Shown: in pieces, positions 9,478 through 18,581 of the stretch
Position numbering within the stretch: position 1 is the stretch's first letter
Layout: each line of letters opens with the position of its first letter
DNA from: DATFRY01 sp035489015
GTDB lineage: Bacteria > Myxococcota_A > Polyangia > Haliangiales > Haliangiaceae
Direction: 5' to 3'
Assembly: GCA_035489015.1 (NCBI GenBank)
Contig: DATHKR010000006.1
Span: forward strand, 1 to 64,000
Length of the DNA: 64,000 nucleotides
Position numbers and translations under genes: made by a program
Notes under the pieces: model-generated
What the model saw: the letters and a program-made list of their open reading frames with translations, nothing else
What the model was told of the DNA's origin: nothing
Database searches by the model: none

Positions 9478-9887
9478 CGGGAGCCTTTCTTGGTCTTCTT
9501 GCCCGGCTTGGTCCCCTCCGAGCCGGATCCGGTCGATGGCGAGGCCGAGCTGCCCGAGCTCCCCGATCCGGATGCAGCATCACCACCGGAGCTGGCGCCC
9601 GAGCTGGTCCCCGACCCGGAGTCGCTCTTGCCCTCGCTCTTGCTCTCGCTCTTGGCGTCGCTGGTTCCCTCGCTCTTGCCCTCGCTCGATCCACTTCCGG
9701 GCTTGGGCGAGGAGTAGAGGTCCTTGTACCAGCCGCTTCCCTTGAGCTGGAACGAGGTCTGCGAGATCACGCGGTCGAGCGTCAGGCCTCCGCAGGCCTC
9801 GCACTTGCGCTTGACCGGATCGCTCATCCGCTGCATGTACTCGAACGTCTTTCCACACTTCCGGCAGGCGTACTCGTAAATCGGCAC
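9474..9887 (-). CDS. FmdB-family zinc ribbon protein with a Ser/Gly/Lys-rich tail
   Basis: 137 residues from a GTG start. Residues 1-45 are the FmdB/CxxC_CxxC_SSSS zinc ribbon: MPIYEYACRKCGKTFEY, then KCEACGGLTLDRV, with two CxxC knuckles. The region after ~45 (TSFQLKGSGWYKDLY) is typical of the family, and the remaining ~75 residues are low-complexity Ser/Gly/Glu/Lys (SEGKSEGTSDAKSESKSEGK). FmdB was first linked to formamidase regulation; its general function is unknown. It is the first gene of a two-gene unit with folD. Confidence 0.9.
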   Translation of the reverse strand: MPIYEYACRKCGKTFEYMQRMSDPVKRKCEACGGLTLDRVISQTSFQLKGSGWYKDLYSSPKPGSGSSEGKSEGTSDAKSESKSEGKSDSGSGTSSGASSGGDAASGSGSSGSSASPSTGSGSEGTKPGKKTKKGSR

Positions 9888-9943
9888 GGCGCTAGTACTA
9901 CCCGAGACGGCCGCCCGTGGTAAAGACGTCCTGAGATCGAGCC

Positions 9944-11305
9944 TTGCCCGCCCCGGTCCGCGCCCTCCACGTCTTCAGCCGAATCGCCCCGCTGGTCGGT
10001 GACGAGGAGGCCGGCGTGGTGTCCGCCCTGAGCCGCGCTCTGGTGCGCGCCGGCGAGCAAGTCACCGTCGTCACGCGCCGTCCGCCGGGGCTGAGCGACG
10101 CGGCGATGGAGCGGGCCGGCCTGGCCCGCCGCCTCGATCCGATCGACGTTCCGGTCGCCTCGGCCCCGCTCGGCCGAGCCCGGCTGACCGTGCGCGAGGG
10201 CCGCCTGGCCGGCGGCGCGGTGCCCACCTTCGCGCTCGAGGGTCCGGGCAGCGAGGACGACGAGATCCTCGCCGCGGCGGCGCTGCAGCTGTGTGAGCAG
10301 CGCGGGATCTGGCCCCAGGTGGTGCGCGCGCGCGACGACGCGCCGCACATCATCGCTCACGCCGAGGAGCGCCCGCCGCCGCCGAATTGCACCGCGCCGG
10401 CGTCGGTGCTGCTGCTCGGCGAGGCCAGCGCGCGTCCGGTCGCGGCCGCGCTGCGCGACGCGCTCGCCGCCGCCCATCGCATCGCCCTGCCTTCGGCCAG
10501 CTACGCCGCCGAGGTGGTCGAGCGCGGCGAGGGCGAGCTCATCGAGATGCTGCGGGCCAAGGCCCAGGACGTGCGCGGCATCCCGACCGGCGCCGACGAG
10601 GTCCACTGGAGCCCGGCCCGCGACCTCCACCTGGCCGGCCCGCTCGAGCCGACCAGGGCCGGCAAGGCCGAGCTCAAGCGCGTCCTTCGCCGCGAGCTGG
10701 GCCTCGCGCCCGGCCCGGCCCCGCTGGCGGTCGCGCTCGGCCCGTTCGATCTGCTCGACGCCGACGCCGCCGAGGGCCTGGCCCACGTCGGCGCGCACCT
10801 GGTGCTCGCCCACCTGCCCGGGACCGCCGAGCCGCCCGCGGGGCACAACCCGGAGATCCCGCGCGAGCTGGCCCGCGCCCACCCGATGCGCGTGCGCAGC
10901 GTGCACACCGACGTCGCCCTGCTCCACCAGATCGTCGCCGCCGCCGACATCGTGCTGCACTGCCACCGCTTCGCGCCGGGCGGGTTCTCGCCGCTCTTCA
11001 GCATGCTGTACGGCGCGGTCCCGGTCGCGCCGCGCTCCGGCGCGTTCGCCGACTCGGTGGTCGACTGGGACCCCACGTCGCGGACCGGCACCGGCTTCCT
11101 GTTCTCGCCGCACCGGCCCGAGGACATCCCGTCTGCGATGCGCCGCGCGGTCCGCGCCGCCTCGAACACCGAGATCTGGGACGAGCTGGTTGCGCGCGTC
11201 GCCCACGTCGATCTGTCCTGGCGCACGGTCGGCATGCGCCACGCCGAGCTCGGCCGCGAGGCGATGCGAGCCGCGGCCCGCGCCGCCGCATCGACCCAGT
11301 CCTGA
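9944..11305 (+). CDS. Glycogen/starch-synthase-like glycosyltransferase, probably degenerate
   Basis: 453 residues from a TTG start (weak; a later start is possible). The layout resembles GT5 glycogen synthase: an N-terminal Rossmann domain (EAGVVSALSRALVRAGEQVT) and a C-terminal one. GIPTGADEVHWSPARD matches the family's NGID...WNPA segment, and HCHRFAPGGFSPLFSMLYG matches SRFEPCGL...YG, followed by PVAPRSGAFADSV. The conserved Glu of FEPCGL is Ala here, and the N-terminal KTGGL loop is absent, so glucosyl transfer may be lost or altered. No glycogen pathway gene is adjacent. The fold call is firm; the substrate is unknown. Confidence 0.7.
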   Translation: MPAPVRALHVFSRIAPLVGDEEAGVVSALSRALVRAGEQVTVVTRRPPGLSDAAMERAGLARRLDPIDVPVASAPLGRARLTVREGRLAGGAVPTFALEGPGSEDDEILAAAALQLCEQRGIWPQVVRARDDAPHIIAHAEERPPPPNCTAPASVLLLGEASARPVAAALRDALAAAHRIALPSASYAAEVVERGEGELIEMLRAKAQDVRGIPTGADEVHWSPARDLHLAGPLEPTRAGKAELKRVLRRELGLAPGPAPLAVALGPFDLLDADAAEGLAHVGAHLVLAHLPGTAEPPAGHNPEIPRELARAHPMRVRSVHTDVALLHQIVAAADIVLHCHRFAPGGFSPLFSMLYGAVPVAPRSGAFADSVVDWDPTSRTGTGFLFSPHRPEDIPSAMRRAVRAASNTEIWDELVARVAHVDLSWRTVGMRHAELGREAMRAAARAAASTQS

Positions 11306-11343
11306 CCCTGAGCCCTGACCGGGCCCCGCGCCGACACTCGCCC

Positions 11344-11360
11344 GGGCCAGAAACTGGCCC
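11344..11360 (+). terminator. Hairpin downstream of the glycosyltransferase-like gene
   Basis: GGGCCAG, then AAA, then CTGGCCC forms a perfect 7-bp stem with a triloop 38 bp after the stop codon. No U-tract follows, so termination strength is uncertain. Confidence 0.4.
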
Positions 11361-11375
11361 CCGCCGGTCGAGCCT

Positions 11376-11400
11376 GCCTACACTGTCGCACACTGTAGGC
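11376..11400 (+). promoter_or_regulatory. Inverted repeat overlapping a TACACT -10-like hexamer
   Basis: GCCTACA (11376-11382) is mirrored by TGTAGGC (11394-11400), and TACACT (11379-11384) lies in the left arm. This would start transcription within the repeat and leave a ~26-nt leader with AGGAGG before the GTG at 11418. A protein binding this palindrome would control the PilZ gene directly. Confidence 0.4.
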
Positions 11401-11417
11401 AAGCGAGGAGGCACACC

Positions 11418-11837
11418 GTGGAACCTTCCGACCGCCGGATCGGCTTCAGGGTCGATCTCGAGCTCTTCTTCACCCAGTACATCCGCGACCGACCGCACCG
11501 GGTGCTCGGCACCAGCCTGAGCGAGACCGGGCTCTACCTCCACCGCGTGACCCTCGATCCGGCGACGCGCCTGCTCGCCAGCGGAACCGCGGTCGGCCTG
11601 GAGATCGAGCTCCCGGGCACCGGCGAGGTGATCTGGGCGCGCGGCGAGGTCTGCCGCGAGCGCCGCGAGCGCGCGGTCTGCGGCAGCGGCGTGCGCTTCG
11701 CCGACATGCCGCGAATCCACGCCCGCCTGGTCCGCGACTTCTGCCACGAGCGGCGCCTGGCCCGGCTCGACCAGCTGCTCGCGCGCATCCGCCAGCCGCC
11801 GGTCCCGCCCCCGCGCCGCGCCGTCCTGGCCAGCTGA
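11418..11837 (+). CDS. Single-domain PilZ protein
   Basis: 139 residues from GTG 11418, with AGGAGG about 8 nt upstream. DRRIGFRVDLELFFTQY carries an R-x3-R motif; the following DxSxxG position reads TSLSETGLYLH, where Ser and Gly are kept but Asp is Thr. VIWARGEV and GSGVRFADM close the barrel. PilZ domains bind c-di-GMP; binding here is plausible but one ligand residue differs. It stands alone, with a palindromic promoter. Confidence 0.8.
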   Translation: MEPSDRRIGFRVDLELFFTQYIRDRPHRVLGTSLSETGLYLHRVTLDPATRLLASGTAVGLEIELPGTGEVIWARGEVCRERRERAVCGSGVRFADMPRIHARLVRDFCHERRLARLDQLLARIRQPPVPPPRRAVLAS

Positions 11838-11933
11838 GCCGCGGATCCGGGTGCGATCCGGCGGAGGGCCTCTCCGCCGATCGGGCGTTATACTTCCAGG
11901 TCGGCCCCGCCCGGGGCCGTCGGGAAGGTGCCC

Positions 11934-14900
11934 GTGAGAGCTCTCGTCTGCCTCCTGACCCTGGCCGCCGCCCTCGCCCCGCTGTCCGCGCCGCGCCCGG
12001 CCGCGGCCCAGGACTGGGACGTCAAGCGCGACCCCTTCGACCGCCAGGTGGTCGCCCGCTACAAGCGGATCCTGGCCCAGAACCCGGGTGATCGCGACGC
12101 GCTGGGCAAGCTGCGCGGCCTGTACAAGCGCTACCGCTCGGTCGGCCAGCTCATCGCCGAGTACCAGAAGGCGCTCGCCGGCAAGCCGAACGACTTCGCC
12201 GCGCTCGTCGTGATCGGCCACCTCCAGCTCGGCGAGGGCAAGCAGGCCGAGGCGCTCGCCTCCTACGAGAAGGCCTCCGCGCTTCGCCCGGGCGATCCAG
12301 CGCTGGCCAGCGCGATGGGCGACCTCTACCGCCAGGCCGGCAAGCTCGACGAGGCGCGCGCCGCCTACGACAAGGCGCTGGCCGCCACCGCCGACAAGAG
12401 CAAGAAGAAGCCGATCCTGAGGACGCTGGCCGGCCTCGCGCTCGACAAGAACGACATGGCCGCGGCCAAGGCCTACTTCGACAAGTACCTCGAGATCGAT
12501 CCGGCCGACTCGCAGGTCCGCCTCGACCTGGCCGACGCGCTGGCCCGCTTCAAGCGCTTCGACGAGGCGGTCGCGACCCTGCGGGTGGCCGAGGGCCGCC
12601 TGCGCGCGGATCCGGCCCGCCGGGTCGAGGTGATCGCGCGGATCGGGCAGACCTTCGAGGCGGCCGGCAAGGAAGACGAGGCCATCCGCGAGTACCGGCG
12701 CGCGATGGCCGCGACCCAGAAGGGCTACTTCCTGCGCAAGGACCTGACCGAGCGGATCATCGAGATCCACCGGCACAAGCAGGACCTGAACGTCCTGGTC
12801 GGCCAGCTCGAGTCGGAGTGGAAGCCAGGCGCGCGCGGCTACTTCGAGTGGGACGTGCTGGCCCGCCTGTACGAGGAGACCGGCAACCAGGAGAAGGCGC
12901 TCGACGCCTATCGCAAGGCGGTCGCGGCGGCGCCGTTCGAGCTCGAGACCCAGCGCCGGCTCATCGCGCTGTACGAGAACTCGGGCCGCGAGGCCGACGC
13001 GCTGAAGCAGTACGAGGCGGTCATCCGGGTCGCGCCGGGCGAGCCGCGCTTCCAGCTCGAGCTGGCCGAGCGGCTGTGGCGGCGCGGCGACGAGAAGCGC
13101 GCCATCGCCCTGCTCCACCGGGTCGAGGCTCGCTTCGGCGGCGACGCCGGGGTACAGGCGGCGCTGGCCGACCTCTACACCCGCTGGGGCAAGGAGGACC
13201 TCGCGCTGCGCTCGTACGAGCGGCTGACCTCGATCGAGCCGGAGGAGGCGTCGCACCTGGTCAACCTGGGCGACCAGTACTTCCAGCGCGGCGACAAGAA
13301 GAAGGCGCTCGCGGTGTGGAAGCGGATCATCGCGCGCAAGACACCGACCGGCTACGCCAAGCTGGGCGAGGTCTACGCCGAGCACGACATGCTGGCCGAG
13401 GCGCTCGACATGTACGCGCGCGCCCTCAAGCTGAAGCCGAAGGACCCGGAGCTGTACAAGGGCCGCGCGTCGGTGTTCGAGCGCCAGCGCCGGCTGCCCG
13501 AGGCGGTCGGCGACTGGGAGAAGGCGCTCTCGCTCCTGCCGCCCGGCAAGGCGCAGCGTCCGACCCGGCGCGACATGCGCCGCCAGATCGTGAATCTCCT
13601 GAAGCGCGCCGGCGGCCGCGCGCTGTCCGACCGCGTCGACCGCTGGGAGCGCGCGTTCGCCGGCCAGCCGCCCGATCTCGAGGCCGGCTACTTCCTGTCC
13701 GAGGTCCACCTGCGCCAGGGCCAGTACCGCTCGGCCCGCTCGGTGCTGGAGAAGCTGCTGACCATCGAGAAGGACGACCTCGACGCGATGGACCAGCTGG
13801 TCAAGGTCTACAAGTCGCAGCGCGAGTACGACAAGGCGATCGCGCTGCTCGAGAAGCTGGCCCAGGTGTCGCCCGGTCGCGAGCGCGACTACTTCAACCA
13901 GATCGCCGAGATCAAGACGATCCTGCACCAGGACACCGAGGCGATCGAGTGGGCGCGCAAGGCGGTGGCCAAGAGCCCGAAGGACCCGCTCGCCCACATG
14001 CAGATGGCCGAGCGCTACCGCGACATGCAGAAGTACGACCTCGCGATCGCGGCGTACGAGAAGACGATCGAGCTCGACCCGCGCAACTACGGGGCCTACT
14101 TCGCGCTGGCTCGCCTGCACCGCAACCGCCACGACCTCGACCAGGCCGGCAAGCTCTACCGCGAGGTGCTCGAGCGCTCCACCGACGAGGAGACCCTGCA
14201 CAAGGCGGCGCGCGAGGCGGTCAACCTCGAGGAGCTGACCGGAAAGCTGGGCGAGCTCGAGCGCTCGATGGCGCCGCTCGCGTTCAGCCTGGCCCACAAG
14301 GGGGTCTACCGGGTCATCCTGGTCGAGCTGTACGACCGCTACGTGCCGACCCTGGTCGAGAAGTGGCGGCGCGGCGACGCCAAGGAGAAGCAGGCCGCGC
14401 AAAAGGAGCTGGAGCGGCTCGGCGCGCACGGGCTCAAGCCGCTGCTCGAGGCGCTGGCCGACGAGCGCGACCCGGTCCAGCAGCGGATCGCGGTCTCGGT
14501 GCTCGGTTACCTCGGCAACAAGGGCGCGGCCGCACCGCTGGTCCGCCTGGCCCGCCAGGACGGCCCGCCGGCCGGGGCCAAGCCGCGCATCGGCACCCTC
14601 ATCCCGACGGTGGAGATCGACATGCGGGTGGAGGCGCTGGTCGGGGCCGGTCGGCTCGGCGACCCACGCACCATCCCGGATCTCATCGCGCTCGGCCGCC
14701 ACCCCGAGGTGGCGATGCGCGAGGCGGCGGTGTTCGCGCTCGGCATGACCGGCGACAAGCGCGCGCTCGGCCCGCTGACCGCGGCGCTGGCCGACCGGCG
14801 CGACTCGGTCCAGACCCTGGCCTGCTTCGGGCTGGCCCGCCTGGCCGAGAAGAAGGCGACCGCGACCGCCCCGCTCGCCGCGGTGGTGCGCGACGGCGGC

Positions 14901-16055
14901 CGGCGCGACGAGACCCGCGCGGCCTGCGCCTTTGCGCTCGGCGTGTCGGGCGAGAAGAGCGCGGTGGCCCCGCTCGGCGACCTCCTGGCCGACGGACAGG
15001 GCGAGGCCCAGCGCCTGGCGGCGTGGTCGCTCGGCCGGATCGGCGACCGCCGCGCCCTGCCCGCCCTGCTCGGCGCCTACTTCGCCAAGCGCGACCGGGT
15101 GCGCTCGGCGGTGGCGTGGGCGCTGCCGCGGGTCGCGGCCGGCCAGGTCGGCGGCGGCGAGGCGGTCCGCTTCATCGAGTACCCGATGAAGAACGGCAAG
15201 CTCGACGCCCGCGCGGCGGTCGCGCTGCTCGGGCCGCAGGGCGGCGATCCGCCGCTCTCCCCCGCCCTGCTGATCGGCCACGAGAAGGAGCTGGCCCGCG
15301 GCCTGCGCGAGGCGATGGAGCGCCACCGCGACGCGATCCTGCGCGTACTCGAGGATCTCGACGCGCGCCCGGTCGGCATCGCCCTGGGACCGCTGACCGC
15401 CGGGCTCGATCAGGCCCCGGCGGCCGAGCGCAGCCAGGTGGCCGCCGCCCTCGACCGGATCGGCGCGGAGATCCTGCCGGACGTGGAGAAGCTGGCCGGA
15501 CATCGCGACCCGCTGGTCCGCCGCCGGGCCCTCTCGGTGGCCGGCAAGATCGGCGCGCCGGAGGTGAAGCCGCTGCTCGAGCGCGCCCTCGGCGACGACG
15601 AGATCTCGGTCCGCGAGGGGGCGATGCGCGCGTGCGCCGCGTTCGTGGCCCGGCGCGGCAACAAGGCCAGCGACCTGGTCCGCAAGGTGACCGACCGGCT
15701 GAGCGCGCCCGACTGGCAGGAGCGGGTCGCCGCCGCCCGCGCGCTCGGCGACTTCGGCTCGTTCGCGGACCGCGGCGCGCTCGGCCGCGCCGCCGTCGGT
15801 GACGCCAAGGCGTTCGTGCGCGAGGCGGCGGTCTCGTCGCTGGGCCGGCTGGGCGCCCGGGCGAGCGTCGAGGTGCTGGTGCAGGCCGCCGACCGGACCC
15901 GCGAGAAGGTGCCCGAGGTCAGGCGCGCGGCGGTGGAGGCGCTCGCGCCGCTGGCGCCCACCGACCGACGAGTGCGCGCGGTGCTCGCCGATATCGCCGA
16001 CCAGGATCCCAGCGCCGAGGTGAAGGCGGCCGCGCGCGGATCAGAAAAAAAGTAG
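11934..16055 (+). CDS. Large secreted TPR and HEAT-repeat protein
   Basis: About 1,373 residues. GTG 11934 is preferred over GTG 11928 because GGGAAGG lies 5 nt before it, and the N-terminus then reads MRALVCLLTLAAALAPLSAP, a signal peptide ending near AAAQ. Residues ~40-760 are tandem TPRs (for example YQKALAGKPNDFAALVVIG). Residues ~810-1370 are HEAT/PBS-lyase-like repeats (AVFALGMTGDKRALGPLTAA, AAVSSLGRLGARASVEVL). Both are protein-binding solenoids and no catalytic domain is seen. A periplasmic or surface scaffold role is inferred. TATACT at 11889-11894 could be its -10. Confidence 0.85.
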   Translation: MRALVCLLTLAAALAPLSAPRPAAAQDWDVKRDPFDRQVVARYKRILAQNPGDRDALGKLRGLYKRYRSVGQLIAEYQKALAGKPNDFAALVVIGHLQLGEGKQAEALASYEKASALRPGDPALASAMGDLYRQAGKLDEARAAYDKALAATADKSKKKPILRTLAGLALDKNDMAAAKAYFDKYLEIDPADSQVRLDLADALARFKRFDEAVATLRVAEGRLRADPARRVEVIARIGQTFEAAGKEDEAIREYRRAMAATQKGYFLRKDLTERIIEIHRHKQDLNVLVGQLESEWKPGARGYFEWDVLARLYEETGNQEKALDAYRKAVAAAPFELETQRRLIALYENSGREADALKQYEAVIRVAPGEPRFQLELAERLWRRGDEKRAIALLHRVEARFGGDAGVQAALADLYTRWGKEDLALRSYERLTSIEPEEASHLVNLGDQYFQRGDKKKALAVWKRIIARKTPTGYAKLGEVYAEHDMLAEALDMYARALKLKPKDPELYKGRASVFERQRRLPEAVGDWEKALSLLPPGKAQRPTRRDMRRQIVNLLKRAGGRALSDRVDRWERAFAGQPPDLEAGYFLSEVHLRQGQYRSARSVLEKLLTIEKDDLDAMDQLVKVYKSQREYDKAIALLEKLAQVSPGRERDYFNQIAEIKTILHQDTEAIEWARKAVAKSPKDPLAHMQMAERYRDMQKYDLAIAAYEKTIELDPRNYGAYFALARLHRNRHDLDQAGKLYREVLERSTDEETLHKAAREAVNLEELTGKLGELERSMAPLAFSLAHKGVYRVILVELYDRYVPTLVEKWRRGDAKEKQAAQKELERLGAHGLKPLLEALADERDPVQQRIAVSVLGYLGNKGAAAPLVRLARQDGPPAGAKPRIGTLIPTVEIDMRVEALVGAGRLGDPRTIPDLIALGRHPEVAMREAAVFALGMTGDKRALGPLTAALADRRDSVQTLACFGLARLAEKKATATAPLAAVVRDGGRRDETRAACAFALGVSGEKSAVAPLGDLLADGQGEAQRLAAWSLGRIGDRRALPALLGAYFAKRDRVRSAVAWALPRVAAGQVGGGEAVRFIEYPMKNGKLDARAAVALLGPQGGDPPLSPALLIGHEKELARGLREAMERHRDAILRVLEDLDARPVGIALGPLTAGLDQAPAAERSQVAAALDRIGAEILPDVEKLAGHRDPLVRRRALSVAGKIGAPEVKPLLERALGDDEISVREGAMRACAAFVARRGNKASDLVRKVTDRLSAPDWQERVAAARALGDFGSFADRGALGRAAVGDAKAFVREAAVSSLGRLGARASVEVLVQAADRTREKVPEVRRAAVEALAPLAPTDRRVRAVLADIADQDPSAEVKAAARGSEKK

Positions 16056-16068
16056 GGCTTTCGACAAT

Positions 16069-16097
16069 TTGACGAGTATTTGAGCCGCGGGTACACT
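16069..16097 (+). promoter_or_regulatory. Sigma-70-type promoter giving a leaderless mRNA
   Basis: TTGACG (16069-16074), a 17-bp spacer and TACACT (16092-16097) are close to the housekeeping consensus. The ATG at 16107 is 9 nt after the -10, so transcription would begin at or just before the start codon; no Shine-Dalgarno sequence is present. Confidence 0.65.
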
Positions 16098-16106
16098 GGC
16101 CCCGTC

Positions 16107-17213
16107 ATGGACGTGGGGCTGGTCTGCGACGAGTGCCACACCTTCAATCCGATGGGTGCGCGCGCCTGCGCCCGCTGCGGCGAGGCCCTGTCGCTCGATC
16201 AGCGACCTCCCGCGGTGCCGCTCGTGATCGCGGTCGAGTCGTCGGCGTCGGCGCGCGTGTCGGGCAATCCGGGCCGCACCGACGAGTCGTCGCGTCCGAC
16301 GACGCGCGGCGAATCGAGCGACGGATCCGAGCGCGGCCTCGACATCGAGGTCGACTCGGTGCCGCTCCGCACCTGTGGGATGTGCGGCGACGACGTCGAG
16401 CCCGACTTCAAGTTCTGCGGCACCTGCGGCGCCGCCATGCAGGAGGAGACCCGGCCGGCCGTGCGAGTGCCGCTGTCCAGCCCGGCCGGAGCCGACGGCA
16501 ACAGCGATCTCGCCGAGGCGATCGGCGGCACCCAGAAGCGCACGCTCTTCTTCGGCGCCATGCAGGCGGCGCGGGCCAAGCTGGTCCTCATCAAGGGTGA
16601 CGGCCTCGACGGCGTGTCGTTCACGCTCGCCGGAGAGGACCACGTCGCCGGCCGCGCCGACGACTCCCCGCTCCCCTTCGCCGAGGACCCGTTCATGTCC
16701 CCGGTCCACGCCAACTTCTTCTACCGCAAGAACCAGCTCATCGTGCGGGACGAGGACTCGGTCAACGGCATCTTCATCCGCATCCGCGGCTCGGTGCCGA
16801 TCGAGCTGGGCGACCGCTTCCTGGTCGGCGAGCAGGTCATCGAGGTGCAGAGCTCGCTGCCGTCGGACGAGCCGCTGCGCGCCCTGGCTGACGGGACGTA
16901 CTACTACGCCAGCCCGCGCCCACCGTCGCACTTCCGCCTGATCCAGCTCCTGCGCGGGGGCGACAGCGGACTGGCCTTCCAGGCCCAGAGCGACGTGGTC
17001 TCGCTCGGACGCGAGGGGAACGACCTCAACTTCCCCGACGACCCCTTCATCTCCGGACACCACGCCCAGGTGTCCTTCGCCGACGGTGGGCTCTCGCTCA
17101 CCGATCTCGGCTCCAAGAACGGCACCTTCCTCCGCGTGAGCCGCGAATCGGCGCTGCAGCACGGCGACTATGTCTTCATGGGCCAGCAGCTCCTCCGCGT
17201 TGAGATCGTGTAG
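16107..17213 (+). CDS. Zinc-ribbon protein with two FHA domains
   Basis: 368 residues. Zinc ribbon 1 (~5-26) reads LVCDECHTFN and CARCGEAL; zinc ribbon 2 (~89-112) reads RTCGMCGDD and FCGTCGAAM. Two FHA domains follow (~160-255: VAGRADDSPLPFAEDPFMS, DSVNGIFI; ~280-368: SLGREGNDLNFPDDPFISGH, LGSKNGTFL). FHA domains bind phosphothreonine; the ribbons could mediate protein or nucleic-acid contact. It is paralogous to, and 33 bp upstream of, the next gene, so they probably share a transcript. A reader of Ser/Thr kinase output is inferred. Confidence 0.88.
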   Translation: MDVGLVCDECHTFNPMGARACARCGEALSLDQRPPAVPLVIAVESSASARVSGNPGRTDESSRPTTRGESSDGSERGLDIEVDSVPLRTCGMCGDDVEPDFKFCGTCGAAMQEETRPAVRVPLSSPAGADGNSDLAEAIGGTQKRTLFFGAMQAARAKLVLIKGDGLDGVSFTLAGEDHVAGRADDSPLPFAEDPFMSPVHANFFYRKNQLIVRDEDSVNGIFIRIRGSVPIELGDRFLVGEQVIEVQSSLPSDEPLRALADGTYYYASPRPPSHFRLIQLLRGGDSGLAFQAQSDVVSLGREGNDLNFPDDPFISGHHAQVSFADGGLSLTDLGSKNGTFLRVSRESALQHGDYVFMGQQLLRVEIV

Positions 17214-17246
17214 GTTAATTCAGCAACTCAAGCCCGAGGCGGCCCG

Positions 17247-18578
17247 ATGATCGTTTGCAACCGCTGTGGAAAAGAAAACCAGGACCACTACAAGTTCTGC
17301 CTGGGCTGTGGTGCCGAGCTCGCCGTCGGTCCAGCCGGCGACGACGGCAATGTCGGCACCATGAAGACGATGATGGGCGATTCGGGACAGCAGCGGACCT
17401 CGCCGACTCCTCCGGGCGGCGTGCCTCACACGCGGCTGCCCGGCGTCGGCGCGCCGGTGCCCGGCCCGTTGCCCGGCATGAGCCCGATGGCCGGCGGCGC
17501 GGTGCCGGTGCGGGCGCCGTCGGCGCCGTTCGGTCCCGCCTCGGGAGGCGTGCGCGCGCCGGCCGGCCCTCCCCCCGGCGTGGGCTCCCCCGGTCAGTTC
17601 GGCGGCGCGGTCCCGGCTCCGGGCGCGGTGCCGGGCCCGATGGGCGGGATGGGGACGGCTGGCTACGGCGGCCGCGCGCCCAGCCCGGTGTGGGGCGCTC
17701 CGCCGGCGGCGGCGCCGGTCGGGCACAACCCGGGGCACGGCGGCATGGGCATGGCGTCCGGATCGCCGGCCGGCGCGGCGGCTTCGTCCGGCCCGCGCAA
17801 GTGCCCGCACTGCGGCTCCGACGTCCCGCCCAACTTCAAGTTCTGCGGCGTGTGCGGGCAGAGCCTGGGCGCGTCACCGACGGCGGGTTATCCGCAGTCG
17901 GGCGGACAGTTCCAGCCCGGCCCGGGGCCCGGCCCGTCGGCGCAGGGGATGCCGCGCGCGACGCTGACCCTCATCCGACCGGACGGCTCCGAGGGCGGGA
18001 CGTTCCCGCTGCGCGACGGCGACAACCGGCTCGGCCGCGACCACGGCGCCATCTTCGAGAACGACGGCTACCTGTCCCCGACCCACTGCGAGCTGATCGT
18101 GATCGGCAGCGGGGCGGTGGTGCGCGACCTCGAGAGCCTGAACGGTGTGTTCGTGCGGATGACCGGCGAGGAGGAGATCCAGCCCGGCCAGGTGATCCGC
18201 ATGGGCCAGGAGCTGCTCCGCTTCGACCTCATCGAGCCGCCGACCCCGCTCGAGGACGGGACCGAGGTGATGGGCAGCCCGAACCCGGGCTACTGGGGAA
18301 AGATCACCGTCATCATCGGCAACCAGGTCGACGGCTCGGCCTACCCGCTGCTCGGCGACAGCGTCACGATGGGCCGCGAGCGCGGCGACATCAACTTCCC
18401 CGACGACGGCTACGTGTCCGGCCTGCACGCGCGGCTGTCGACCCGCAACGGCAAGGTCTACCTCGCCGACCTGGGCAGCTCGAACGGCACCTTCCTGCGC
18501 GTGCAGGGCGAGCGCAAGGTCGGCAACGACTCGTTCGTGCTGCTAGGGCAGCAGCTGTTCAAGCTGGCGCTGCACTGA
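17247..18578 (+). CDS. Zinc-ribbon, Pro/Gly-rich linker and double-FHA protein
   Basis: 443 residues with the same domain plan as the upstream gene but with ~160 residues of Pro/Gly/Ala-rich linker inserted between zinc ribbon 1 (CNRCGKE, FCLGCGAE; ~4-25) and ribbon 2 (CPHCGSDVPPNFKFCGVCG; ~188-206). FHA 1 (~232-330) has LGRDHGAIFENDGYLSPTH and SLNGVFV. FHA 2 (~350-443) has MGRERGDINFPDDGYVSG and LGSSNGTFL. GAGG-type spacing (GAGG, 7 nt, ATG) supports the start. The linker is probably disordered and extends reach between the ribbons. Confidence 0.88.
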   Translation: MIVCNRCGKENQDHYKFCLGCGAELAVGPAGDDGNVGTMKTMMGDSGQQRTSPTPPGGVPHTRLPGVGAPVPGPLPGMSPMAGGAVPVRAPSAPFGPASGGVRAPAGPPPGVGSPGQFGGAVPAPGAVPGPMGGMGTAGYGGRAPSPVWGAPPAAAPVGHNPGHGGMGMASGSPAGAAASSGPRKCPHCGSDVPPNFKFCGVCGQSLGASPTAGYPQSGGQFQPGPGPGPSAQGMPRATLTLIRPDGSEGGTFPLRDGDNRLGRDHGAIFENDGYLSPTHCELIVIGSGAVVRDLESLNGVFVRMTGEEEIQPGQVIRMGQELLRFDLIEPPTPLEDGTEVMGSPNPGYWGKITVIIGNQVDGSAYPLLGDSVTMGRERGDINFPDDGYVSGLHARLSTRNGKVYLADLGSSNGTFLRVQGERKVGNDSFVLLGQQLFKLALH

Positions 18579-18581
18579 CCG

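Noticed and set aside
10998..15503. A 1,501-codon minus-strand open frame
   Set aside because: It lies opposite the TPR/HEAT gene and parts of two other genes; its repeats mirror the TPR repeats, and it has no start or family evidence.
12818..15802. A 994-codon plus-strand frame inside the TPR/HEAT gene
   Set aside because: Arg/Gly/Ala-rich frame-shifted reading of the same gene.
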